DNA of 5,884 nt, taken from contig CATPCN010000157.1 of the NCBI GenBank assembly GCA_955652855.1, positions 1 to 5,884 of the forward strand, written 5' to 3'. The notes beneath the pieces were generated by a model. That model was not told the DNA's origin and made no database searches. It was given only the letters and a program-made list of their open reading frames with translations. This DNA comes from an uncultured Chthoniobacterales bacterium. Lineage in GTDB: Bacteria > Verrucomicrobiota > Verrucomicrobiae > Chthoniobacterales > UBA10450. Both the position numbers and the translations under genes were made by a program. Every line of letters begins with the position of its first letter. Within the stretch, counting starts at the first letter, position 1. Below are positions 1 to 5,884 of this stretch, one piece after another.

Positions 1-227
1 CGGCGGAGTGGATCGAGAAAAATTGCAAAAAGCCAGTCGCCGCGTTCATCGCCGGCATGACCGCTCCGCCCGGCCGCCGCATGGGTCACGCCGGCGCAAT
101 TGTTTCCGGCGGAAAAGGAACCGCGGCCGGAAAAATTGAAGCGCTCAAAGCCGCCGGCATTGCCGTTGCCGACACACCGGCGACAATGGCCGACACGTTG
201 ATCGCGCAAATGAAAGGCAAACGATGA
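1..227 (+). CDS. sucD: Succinyl-CoA synthetase (ADP/GDP-forming) alpha subunit, C-terminal part
   Basis: The reading frame from base 3 to the TGA at 225-227 gives the last 74 residues of the alpha subunit; the 5' end lies outside the window. The enzyme interconverts succinyl-CoA and succinate with substrate-level phosphorylation in the TCA cycle, as a cytoplasmic alpha/beta complex. The visible part contains the family signature [20 protein letters not shown]. The His in GHAGAI (codon 87-89) aligns with the active-site phosphohistidine (His246 of the E. coli alpha subunit). The glycine-rich GGKGTA follows, then the usual C-terminal helix. Distance from this His to the C-terminus (about 45 residues) fits a complete, intact C-terminus. 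The stop overlaps the next start as ATGA, indicating translational coupling with citrate synthase. The beta subunit (sucC) would be expected just upstream but cannot be seen. Confidence 0.95.
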   Translation, partial: AEWIEKNCKKPVAAFIAGMTAPPGRRMGHAGAIVSGGKGTAAGKIEALKAAGIAVADTPATMADTLIAQMKGKR

Positions 228-1348
228 CTTCAAAAGGACTCGAAGGAGTTGTCGCAAACACCACGCGTCTGAGCGACGTGATCGGCGATAAAGGCCAGCT
301 CATCTACTGCGGGTACGACATCAACGAGCTCGCGGGGAAAGTGAGTTACAAGGAAGTCGTTTACCTTCTTTGGAACAATAAACTTCCAAACAGACGCGAG
401 CTGGAAAATTTCACACGCGAATTACGCGCGCAACGCGAGCTGCCTGGCCCGGTCGTCGATTTTCTTCGCGGCGTGCCGCGTGACGCCGCCCCGATGGATG
501 TGATGCGCACGGCGATTTCGATGCTTGGCCTTTACGATCCCGACATCGGAAAGGAAGCGACGCTCGAAATTAACCAACGCCGCGCGCGCAGCATCACGGC
601 CAAGATCGGAGTGATCGCTGCGTATTTCCACCGCGCGCGCAATGGGAAGTCGTTACCGCCGGTGCGCGACGATCTCACGGAGGCGCAGCACTTCCTGTAT
701 TTAATGTGCGGCGAACCGCAATCGAAGGAAGCGAGTGACACGCTCGACGTCGCGTTCGTCTTGCACGCAGATCACGGGATGAACGCATCGACCTTCAGCG
801 CGCGCGTAACCATTTCTACGCTGACCGATTTTTATTCCGCAATCACTGCGGCCATCGGCACGCTCAAAGGCCCGCTCCACGGTGGAGCGAACGAAGGCGT
901 CATTCACATGCTCGAAGAAATCGGCGATGAAAAAAACGTGGACGCGTATATCGACAATCAATTTGCGCAGAAGAAAAAAATCATGGGCATCGGCCATCGC
1001 GTTTACAAAACGCTCGACCCGCGCGCCCCGCATCTTCGCGCCATGGCCGTGAAGTTGAGCGAGAAAATAGGCGAGCCGAAATGGATCCGCATGTCGGAGC
1101 GGATCGCGCAGTTGATGAAGGAAAAGAAAAACCTGAATGCGAATGTCGATTTTTATTCGGCGACCGTTTATCACTCGTTAGGCATTCCGACCGATTTGTT
1201 CACGCCGGTCTTTGCCATCGCGCGTTGCGCCGGTTGGTGCGCGCACGTGCTCGAGCAACTCGAAGACAATCGCCTTTATCGTCCGCTCAGCGAGTACGTG
1301 GGCGAGCCGGTCGGCCGAAAACTCGTGCCGATCGACGAACGTCCTTGA
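224..1348 (+). CDS. gltA: Citrate synthase (type I, short bacterial form)
   Basis: This cytoplasmic enzyme condenses acetyl-CoA and oxaloacetate to citrate, the entry step of the TCA cycle. The 374-residue length fits the short dimeric class (about 370-390), not the 420-430-residue NADH-regulated E. coli type. The three catalytic residues are present: His219 in [11 protein letters not shown], His258 in [16 protein letters not shown] and Asp309 in [16 protein letters not shown]. The substrate-binding [10 protein letters not shown] block lies at 181-190 and the C-terminal RPLSEYVG block is also intact. The ATG at 224 overlaps the sucD stop by 4 bases and has a partial Shine-Dalgarno AAAGG at 213-217, 6 bases upstream, which supports this start. 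2-Methylcitrate synthase is a close relative and cannot be excluded from sequence alone, but linkage to sucD favours citrate synthase. The symbol citZ would serve equally well. Confidence 0.95.
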   Translation: MTSKGLEGVVANTTRLSDVIGDKGQLIYCGYDINELAGKVSYKEVVYLLWNNKLPNRRELENFTRELRAQRELPGPVVDFLRGVPRDAAPMDVMRTAISMLGLYDPDIGKEATLEINQRRARSITAKIGVIAAYFHRARNGKSLPPVRDDLTEAQHFLYLMCGEPQSKEASDTLDVAFVLHADHGMNASTFSARVTISTLTDFYSAITAAIGTLKGPLHGGANEGVIHMLEEIGDEKNVDAYIDNQFAQKKKIMGIGHRVYKTLDPRAPHLRAMAVKLSEKIGEPKWIRMSERIAQLMKEKKNLNANVDFYSATVYHSLGIPTDLFTPVFAIARCAGWCAHVLEQLEDNRLYRPLSEYVGEPVGRKLVPIDERP

Positions 1349-1363
1349 TTGGTTTGCGCGCGA

Positions 1364-2854
1364 ATGGAGCGCACCTTCACTTCGCTGACCGGAAAATTCG
1401 GTCCGTTGCTGGCCTTGCTCGCGTTACTCCTTTGCGCTTACACGCAGCACAATAACTTTCCTTATTTTTATCACACCGATGAGCCTGGCAAGGTCAGCCA
1501 GATCATTGACGGCACGCGCAATTATCGGCATCCGCTTTTGTTGATCGACGCGACGGATCTTGCGGTGCGCGTGCTCAAGATCGACAAAACGTCGCAGAAT
1601 GTCGTCCACGTCGGCCGTTGCATTTCAGCGCTCGCAGCGGTCATGTCGATCTTAGCCGTTGTCCTGATCGCGCGGCGACACAGCGATTGGACATTCGCCC
1701 TGTTTGCCGGAGCGCTCGCCGGTTCGCATCCGTTTTTGTTCGAGGCGGCGCATTACATGAAAGAGGACTGCACGTTACTGGCCGGGTTGATTTGGAGTTT
1801 GTACGCGCTGGATTGCTTTTGCGATTCTGGTTCGAGAATGTCGATCTTGCTGTGCGGTTTCGCAGCGGGCATGGCTGCGTCCGGAAAATATTTGGGCGTT
1901 GTCGCGCTTCTTCTCGCGATGGGCGTCATCATTTACAAAGACGAAGGTTGGAAACGCGCGGGCAGAAATGCAGCTCTGCTTTGCGCGGTGTTCATCGCGA
2001 CATTTTTGGCGATCAACCTTCGCGCGGTCGAGCATCTTCCCGAAGCAATCAAAGGAATCGGCGCAGAATTTCATCGTATCAATCGTGATCGGAGCTCCGC
2101 GCTCTTCGCCTCCAATTATTTTTCGAGGCTCGTTGTCAACACCGGCCCGCTGCTCGTCTTCGGCGCGCTGACTTACTTCGCAACATTTTTTCGCGAGCGC
2201 AAAAAAACGATCGAGTGGGCGCTGTTGATTTTCGCGCTGGTTTATCTGACCGCGCTCTGCTTCACGCCGCTGGCCAAAGATCGATACCTCATCCCGATCG
2301 TCACGCTCTTCGCGATCTTTGCCATTCTGGGAATTCGTTCGCTCGCTCTATCCATCGCTAAATGCTATCCACGCTTTCCTTATTTTGGCACAGCGATCGT
2401 TGGATGCGTCGTCGTTATCGCGTGTCAGTTGCCGCTGACTTTTATGGCTGCGAAGGAATTCCAGCGCGACGTCAGAACCGAAATGGTGCAATGGATTCGC
2501 GATCATTTGCCGGCAGACGCCGTCATCGCGCACGATCCGCACGCTTGGCCGAGCGCGGATCCACTCGATCCGCAAGGGCGTGTGGCGCAGCGACAGGTTT
2601 CGCCGGTGTTATTTTCTTCTGAACTGCAAAACATCGACAATATGAAGCGGCTCGGCATCACACACGTCGTTGTGGCCGGACGATTGTATCGCCGTGTCGT
2701 GGGCGAGGGCGGTCAATCCGTCACGCCGGACAACGCGTTCTATAAGGATGTCGAGACAAACGGCAGCGCGTTATGGCGCGTGCCGCCGGGAAGAATTCTT
2801 TATCTTTCGCCCGGCCTAACCGTTTACGCTGTGCCCAAGGCGAAGGCGGATTGA
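1364..2854 (+). CDS. GT39 (PMT/ArnT-like) polytopic membrane glycosyltransferase
   Basis: This is a GT-C fold integral membrane protein, expected to move a sugar from a polyprenyl-phosphate carrier onto a protein, lipid or glycan at the outer face of the inner membrane. Numbered from the ATG at 1364 (496 residues), a first hydrophobic helix at about 12-27 is followed by a periplasmic loop with the acidic motif HTDEPGK (Asp39, Glu40), the expected catalytic site. A second acidic motif YMKED ends near residue 135. About ten hydrophobic segments run to about 365, including a DRYLIPI loop typical of the family. A soluble tail of about 130 residues opens with a WIRDHLPADAVI segment. The frame also offers a TTG at 1349, directly after the citrate synthase stop, giving 501 residues. 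I prefer ATG because the TTG version adds only MVCAR, and neither start has a clear Shine-Dalgarno. Substrate and acceptor cannot be told. Confidence 0.8.
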   Translation: MERTFTSLTGKFGPLLALLALLLCAYTQHNNFPYFYHTDEPGKVSQIIDGTRNYRHPLLLIDATDLAVRVLKIDKTSQNVVHVGRCISALAAVMSILAVVLIARRHSDWTFALFAGALAGSHPFLFEAAHYMKEDCTLLAGLIWSLYALDCFCDSGSRMSILLCGFAAGMAASGKYLGVVALLLAMGVIIYKDEGWKRAGRNAALLCAVFIATFLAINLRAVEHLPEAIKGIGAEFHRINRDRSSALFASNYFSRLVVNTGPLLVFGALTYFATFFRERKKTIEWALLIFALVYLTALCFTPLAKDRYLIPIVTLFAIFAILGIRSLALSIAKCYPRFPYFGTAIVGCVVVIACQLPLTFMAAKEFQRDVRTEMVQWIRDHLPADAVIAHDPHAWPSADPLDPQGRVAQRQVSPVLFSSELQNIDNMKRLGITHVVVAGRLYRRVVGEGGQSVTPDNAFYKDVETNGSALWRVPPGRILYLSPGLTVYAVPKAKAD

Positions 2855-2861
2855 GTCAAGA

Positions 2862-4175
2862 TCAAGGACTGCGTGGATCGATACCTCCCGCGGGCAAATG
2901 CGCGGCCTTCCAATCCATCGCCATGCGAATGCGGGCGCGGCCGCTCGGGTGATCGAAGAAAATAAATTCTTCGACCGGTCCCGGATCGAGCTTTCGATAT
3001 TTCCCGAGCTTGAGTGCGACTATGGCCGAGGCATCCGCTTCGCGCGATGTATTGATGCCGAAGGCGTCGGCTTCGCGTTCGGTCACGCGCGTGATCGTAT
3101 TGCTGATAGGCGTGATGATAAAAAAGTAGGCGGAAAGAATCAGTGCGAGCAACGGCAGACCGGCGAGATCCCCGATGCCGCGCACTCCCCAGCGATTGCC
3201 CCATCGTCGCACGGCCGCGGCGAATAACATGCTCGTTAGGGCGAACGCGATCAGGAAGGAGATCCCTCCATAGGTGATCAGCTTCGCGCCATGATTGAGC
3301 ACGTAATGTCCCATTTCGTGTCCCATCACTTCGCGAATTTCCGGCAGCGTGCATTGTTTAAGCAAATTGTCGTTGAGCGCGATCCGCGTCGTGCCGAGAA
3401 ATCCGGCGACGTTTGCGCTCACGCGAGTCGTTTGCCGTGAAGCGTCGAATTCGAAGACTTGCTTGACCGGAATTTCATTCGCCTGCGCCAACGCCAGGAT
3501 GGGATCCCGGATCGCCGGGTCGTCAATCGGCTTGTAAGTGTTGAAGATCGGGGCGACAAAAACCGGGAAAATAAAACTGCCGAACATCGACAAGCAGACC
3601 GCGACGATCGTGCCCCAAATCCACCAGGTGCGTGGTGCGCGCCGAAAGACGGCGTAAAGAAGAATGAGCGCAAGCGAGCCGAAGACGAGGGTGAGGGCGA
3701 GCGCTTTCAATTGTTCTGAAAGCCATGGGCCGAAAGTCTGCGTGGCCAGCTCATATTGATGCTCACGGTAGAAATCTTGATAAACCACGAGGGGAAAACT
3801 CAGCAGGGCGACAATGAGGAAATACGGGATCGCATAGAGCGCCGCTTGCAGCGCTTTGACACGCGTGATGCGTTCGGCGAAATCGCGCAGGCGCGCGGAG
3901 ATGCGGGACTGCAAGAGCAAGATGGAGATAGCGGCAGCGAGAAGAAAATTCCATAGGATCAACCAGTACCCGCCTTCGAAATACGCATCCGATTTTGCGC
4001 GCTTATCGGCGGGCACGGTGGCGAGCCACGCTTGAGTGGCGGCGGCTGGATCGAGATTCGCTGCCGATGCCGGCGTGGCGGCGGGAGCCGGCGTGGCTGT
4101 TTCCTGCGCCGGGCTACTCGCGCTCGACGCAAAGATCGAGCAGACCGCAATCAGCACGAGCGATTGATTTTTCAT
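2862..4175 (-). CDS. M48 family (Ste24/CAAX protease-like) zinc metalloprotease, membrane-bound
   Basis: This 437-residue protein is an integral membrane metalloprotease of the M48 family, closest in layout to Ste24/ZMPSTE24. The zinc site is HEMGH (His286, Glu287, His290; bases 3306-3320) plus Glu366 in EREADAFG. The FEFDASRQTTRVSANVAGFL block near 241-260 and the C-terminal FFDHPSGRARIRM block are also typical of the family. Hydrophobic segments lie at about 69-89, 112-132, 157-177, 184-209, 301-322 and 337-360. Before them is a signal-peptide-like start (residues 1-23, possible cut after SSPA) and an Ala/Pro/Thr-rich linker at about 24-47, where Ste24 proteins usually have their first membrane helix. 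No Shine-Dalgarno is visible upstream of the ATG. Bacterial members are thought to act in membrane protein quality control; CAAX processing itself is not expected in bacteria. The gene converges on the glycosyltransferase with 7 bases between stops. Confidence 0.9.
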   Translation of the reverse strand: MKNQSLVLIAVCSIFASSASSPAQETATPAPAATPASAANLDPAAATQAWLATVPADKRAKSDAYFEGGYWLILWNFLLAAAISILLLQSRISARLRDFAERITRVKALQAALYAIPYFLIVALLSFPLVVYQDFYREHQYELATQTFGPWLSEQLKALALTLVFGSLALILLYAVFRRAPRTWWIWGTIVAVCLSMFGSFIFPVFVAPIFNTYKPIDDPAIRDPILALAQANEIPVKQVFEFDASRQTTRVSANVAGFLGTTRIALNDNLLKQCTLPEIREVMGHEMGHYVLNHGAKLITYGGISFLIAFALTSMLFAAAVRRWGNRWGVRGIGDLAGLPLLALILSAYFFIITPISNTITRVTEREADAFGINTSREADASAIVALKLGKYRKLDPGPVEEFIFFDHPSGRARIRMAMDWKAAHLPAGGIDPRSP

Positions 4176-4329
4176 GAGAAAATCAATAGCGATCTCTTCC
4201 GCGAAATGGAAGCGGCCTAAAAAACATGTCGATCTTGTTTTACGCGACTGAAACCTTCATCGTGATCGTTGAACGCTCGGCGAAAAATCTTGCGCGACAG
4301 CTTTCGCGCGAGTTAATGCTGCACTCTTA
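4176..4329. promoter_or_regulatory. Divergent intergenic region between the M48 protease and the secreted-protein gene
   Basis: These 154 bases separate two divergently transcribed genes, so they should carry promoters for both. On the plus strand the best sigma-70-like match I can find is TTGCGC (4290-4295), 18 bases, then TAATGC (4314-4319), which would leave a nearly leaderless transcript for the ATG at 4330. This match is weak. On the minus strand I find no convincing -35/-10 pair. No Shine-Dalgarno precedes either start codon. Location supports the call better than any motif does. Confidence 0.35.
4289..4312 (+). promoter_or_regulatory. Small inverted repeat 17 bases before a start codon
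   Basis: CTTGCGCGA (4289-4297) and TCGCGCGAG (4304-4312) pair over nine positions, with one T-G wobble, around a 6-base loop (CAGCTT). It lies between the weak -35-like and -10-like matches and ends 17 bases before the ATG at 4330. It could be an operator or an mRNA hairpin near the ribosome entry site. In DNA this GC-rich, GCGC-heavy short palindromes also arise by chance, so this is tentative. Confidence 0.3.
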
Positions 4330-4692
4330 ATGAGAACGCAACTGACGATCTTGGGTTTTGTTTCCGCCGTCGCGATCACAACCGCTTACGGACAATCGAC
4401 GTCGCCGGCTGGGTCTTCTTCGGTTTACGGAACGTTCCCGACCAACTACAAAGAGATAGTGATGAAATGGCTCGACACGCAATTACTCGACGCATCCAGC
4501 GCGCGCATCGAGTGGAATGGCGGTCCGCAACCGGATGAACTCAAAGATAAAAATGGCGTGCAGCTTCACGGATATTTGGTTAACTTCAAAGTGAATGCGA
4601 GAAACCGCTTCGGCGCTTACACCGGCATGCAGTCGCACGGCGCACTCATTCACGACGGCGAAGTGATTAAAGGCGTCGGCTTCGGATATTAA
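4330..4692 (+). CDS. Small secreted protein of unknown function with a VNARNRFGAYTG motif
   Basis: This 120-residue protein starts with a clear signal peptide: MRTQ, a hydrophobic core at about 5-19, and a likely signal peptidase I site after Ala-Tyr-Gly (residue 21). There is no lipobox cysteine, indeed no cysteine at all. The mature part of about 99 residues has a short Ser-rich stretch, an amphipathic helix (YKEIVMKWLDTQLLDASSAR, 40-59), then a strand-like region with HGYLVNFKVNARNRFGAYTG (80-99) and a DGEVIKGVG end. This helix plus N-x-K/R-N-x-x-G-x-Y-T-G pattern resembles small exported or lipoproteins of unknown function that I recall from Proteobacteria; that link is from memory and unproven. 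It is likely periplasmic. It is followed after 2 bases by the next gene, so the two are probably co-transcribed. No Shine-Dalgarno is visible; the ATG is chosen because it opens the signal peptide. Confidence 0.75.
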   Translation: MRTQLTILGFVSAVAITTAYGQSTSPAGSSSVYGTFPTNYKEIVMKWLDTQLLDASSARIEWNGGPQPDELKDKNGVQLHGYLVNFKVNARNRFGAYTGMQSHGALIHDGEVIKGVGFGY

Positions 4693-4694
4693 TT

Positions 4695-5150
4695 ATGCGT
4701 TTACGAAATTCATCGAGCAAAGGAGAAGCCAGCGGATTGATCGTGCTGATTATCCTGGTCTGTGTGGTCGGCGGAGTTTTCTGGTATCTTTATGGTCACA
4801 AGAAGGAAGCGCAGAACGAAGGCCGCGCTTTTGCCAGGCAAGTGGTGGAACGTCTCGCGTTGCAACACGACGTCGGCTTTTTCGCCGCGAACCTGAGCGG
4901 TCCTGCGCGTCATGATTATCCGCCGAGCCAGCAGCAGGCCATCATCACGGGGCTCACGCAGCTCGGTCCGCCCGCGCAACCGATTAAGATCGACGGCGAC
5001 ATTCAGTTCGAATCGGGATTCTTCGAGCCGAGAGGAATTTTTCGGGCGACGCTGAATTGTCCGGCGCGGCAAGGCTTCATCGATCTGGCGATCTCGCGCG
5101 CGACCGGTCAGTGGGAGATCGACAACGTGACGGTCAGTCCCGGTCGCTAA
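4695..5150 (+). CDS. Single-pass membrane protein of unknown function
   Basis: I do not recognise this 151-residue protein. A short basic, Ser-rich N-terminus (MRLRNSSSKG) precedes one strong membrane helix at about 14-33, followed by HKK. The N-terminal charges could orient the remainder to the periplasm, although the KK after the helix leaves this open. The soluble part begins with a charged helix (about 36-57, EGRAFARQVVERLALQHD), then a Pro-rich turn, and ends in strand-like segments (IKIDGDIQFESGFFEPRG, FRATLNCPARQGFIDLAI, GQWEIDNVTV). A helix followed by a curved sheet would suit a small NTF2-like or similar fold, which is only a guess. There is one cysteine in the soluble part (Cys122). 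It starts 2 bases after the upstream stop without its own Shine-Dalgarno, so translation is probably coupled to the secreted-protein gene. Confidence 0.7.
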   Translation: MRLRNSSSKGEASGLIVLIILVCVVGGVFWYLYGHKKEAQNEGRAFARQVVERLALQHDVGFFAANLSGPARHDYPPSQQQAIITGLTQLGPPAQPIKIDGDIQFESGFFEPRGIFRATLNCPARQGFIDLAISRATGQWEIDNVTVSPGR

Positions 5151-5157
5151 AGGAATT

Positions 5158-5781
5158 TCACGCGAGCAAACGCTCGAATGAATCCACGCAAATCTGCGAC
5201 CACGTCTCGAGCGCATCGCGGCGCGCGCGCAATTCCTCCTTCGTTAAGAACGAGAGGTTCGTGATCATCGCCTCGCGTTTTTCCACTTTCGGCTCGGCCA
5301 GTCGAAAAATGTGAACGACGCCGAGGTGCACGCGGCCGACTTCGGTCGTGTCGTCGTTCAAGAGCGCGACGATCCGGTCTTCGAACGGACTGTCGATCTT
5401 TATTTCCTCATTGACCTCGCGCTCGACGCCGGCGCGATAAGCGTTTTCATCCCAGGCGAAAAGCGATTCGTCCGCGTCGTTCATATGACCGCCAATTCCG
5501 ATGGAGCCTTTGGCGACGAGCCGTTGCTCGCCCGCTTTTTTCCCGCGCACGTAATGTAGAACCGTGTCACCATGAGCGATGATCGCGTAGAGAATGATTT
5601 GTTTGTGCGTAGGATCGTTTTCCGCCTGCGCCCGCGGCAGGAAGAGATTATTTCCACGGGAGAGAAGTGCGTCCAAATATTTCCGCGGCTCAAAGTTCAA
5701 GCCGTGAAAGCTCCCGAGCCGATCGAACAATTCGCGCCTAACGACCAGCACATTTTCGGAGGGCACGTTCATTCCTGTCAT
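5158..5781 (-). CDS. Nudix-superfamily protein (MutT-like predicted phosphoesterase)
   Basis: This 207-residue soluble protein carries a Nudix-type motif. KGSIGIGGHM (91-100) gives the first glycine element and REVNEEI (121-127) gives the metal-binding R-E-x-x-E-E core, with the catalytic-type glutamates Glu122, Glu125 and Glu126. Between them is a longer segment than in the standard GX5EX7REUXEEXGU box. This matches the group annotated as predicted MutT-family phosphoesterases (COG4112-type), recalled from family knowledge. Flanking strands QIILYAIIAHGDTVLHYVRG (61-80) and VHLGVVHIFRL (151-161) fit the fold. The likely role is hydrolysis of a nucleoside-diphosphate-linked or other phosphorylated substrate in the cytoplasm; the substrate is unknown. 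The outermost ATG (5781) falls inside the palindromic repeat at 5776-5853; a second ATG at 5772 (residue 4) is just outside it and is as likely to be the true start. An in-frame stop lies about 11 codons further upstream. It converges with the preceding gene with 7 bases between stops. Confidence 0.85.
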   Translation of the reverse strand: MTGMNVPSENVLVVRRELFDRLGSFHGLNFEPRKYLDALLSRGNNLFLPRAQAENDPTHKQIILYAIIAHGDTVLHYVRGKKAGEQRLVAKGSIGIGGHMNDADESLFAWDENAYRAGVEREVNEEIKIDSPFEDRIVALLNDDTTEVGRVHLGVVHIFRLAEPKVEKREAMITNLSFLTKEELRARRDALETWSQICVDSFERLLA

Positions 5782-5853
5782 CCCGAGCAGAGCGAGGGAC
5801 CTCTCAGCCGGTCAAGATCGAACGAGAGATGTCTCGCTTCGCTCGACATGACA
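5776..5853. repeat. 78-base imperfect palindromic repeat (REP/MITE-like) with TGTCAT...ATGACA ends
   Basis: The left arm (5776-5805) and the reverse complement of the right arm (5824-5853) agree at 23 of 30 positions, around an 18-base loop (5806-5823). The ends are perfect (TGTCAT / ATGACA). Inner blocks GAGC, AGCGAG and CTCTC pair with their complements, and mismatches cluster in pairs. The TGTCATCCCGAGC opening with a GCGAGGGA continuation is a pattern I recall from dispersed intergenic repeats in many environmental bacteria, including Verrucomicrobiota and Acidobacteriota. Only one copy is in this window, so the dispersed nature is inferred. It carries no gene, so any mobility would need an enzyme elsewhere. 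It overlaps the outermost start codon of the Nudix gene and would form a strong hairpin in that gene's leader RNA. Confidence 0.8.
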
Positions 5854-5884
5854 GCCTGCGAAAATTTCCCAGTGAACCCAGACA

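Noticed and set aside
701..1174. 157-codon open frame on the minus strand inside citrate synthase
   Set aside because: It lies wholly opposite a gene with intact catalytic motifs, and its Arg/His/Asp-rich product has no domain-like pattern. It is a shadow of GC-rich coding sequence.
1618..2088. 156-codon plus-strand open frame inside the glycosyltransferase
   Set aside because: It is an out-of-frame Arg/Ser-rich translation, while the main frame shows continuous membrane helices and GT39 motifs.
2824..3354. 176-codon minus-strand open frame overlapping the M48 gene and the glycosyltransferase end
   Set aside because: It is a shifted frame of the M48 gene, whose own frame holds HEMGH and all other family motifs. 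The product is Arg/Ser-rich and unlike a real protein.
4195..4212. CTTCC...GGAAG short inverted repeat in the M48 upstream region
   Set aside because: Five pairs with a 7-base loop is within chance, and there is no adjacent T-tract or promoter box to give it a role.
4316..4330. Four-codon minicistron (ATG CTG CAC TCT TAA) whose stop overlaps the start of the secreted-protein gene
   Set aside because: It has no ribosome binding site and is too short to tell from chance; the TAATG junction alone is not enough support.
4710..5216. 168-codon minus-strand open frame opposite the membrane protein
   Set aside because: The plus-strand frame has a clear membrane helix and tight spacing to its upstream partner. 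The minus-strand product is Arg-rich without motifs and also overlaps the Nudix gene.
5854..5884. End of the window beyond the repeat
   Set aside because: Thirty-one bases with no recognisable gene start, promoter or repeat.

Overview
This is a gene-dense bacterial window of moderately high GC content, with seven protein-coding genes on both strands and almost no spare DNA. I see no rRNA, tRNA, CRISPR array, phage gene or transposase. Weak or absent Shine-Dalgarno sequences, a short-form citrate synthase fused by overlap to sucD, a GT39 membrane glycosyltransferase and a dispersed TGTCAT...ATGACA palindromic repeat together suggest a soil or aquatic Verrucomicrobiota-like (or Acidobacteriota-like) genome. 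That placement is inference from style, not proof.

Region 1 (1-2854, plus strand) is one apparent transcription unit. It holds the 3' end of the succinyl-CoA synthetase alpha subunit gene (sucD), a complete citrate synthase gene overlapping it by 4 bases (ATGA), and a polytopic GT39/PMT-type glycosyltransferase gene that begins within 0-15 bases of the citrate synthase stop. Two TCA-cycle enzymes are thus packed with an envelope glycosylation-type gene.

Region 2 (2862-4175, minus strand) is a Ste24-like M48 zinc metalloprotease that converges on the glycosyltransferase with only 7 bases between stops. A 154-base divergent intergenic region (4176-4329) separates it from a small two-gene plus-strand unit (4330-5150). 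This unit encodes a secreted 120-residue protein with a VNARNRFGAYTG-type motif and a 151-residue single-pass membrane protein, 2 bases apart.

Region 3 (5158-5884) holds a minus-strand Nudix-superfamily protein of the MutT-like predicted phosphoesterase type, again converging with 7 bases between stops. A 78-base imperfect palindromic repeat (5776-5853) abuts and overlaps its 5' end, so that the outermost ATG lies inside the repeat. The last 31 bases show nothing recognisable.

Most of the window is ordinary housekeeping or envelope content. The least explained parts are the repeat that has landed on the start of the Nudix gene, the unassigned secreted/membrane protein pair, and the odd N-terminus of the M48 protease. 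I see no convincing new multi-gene system.
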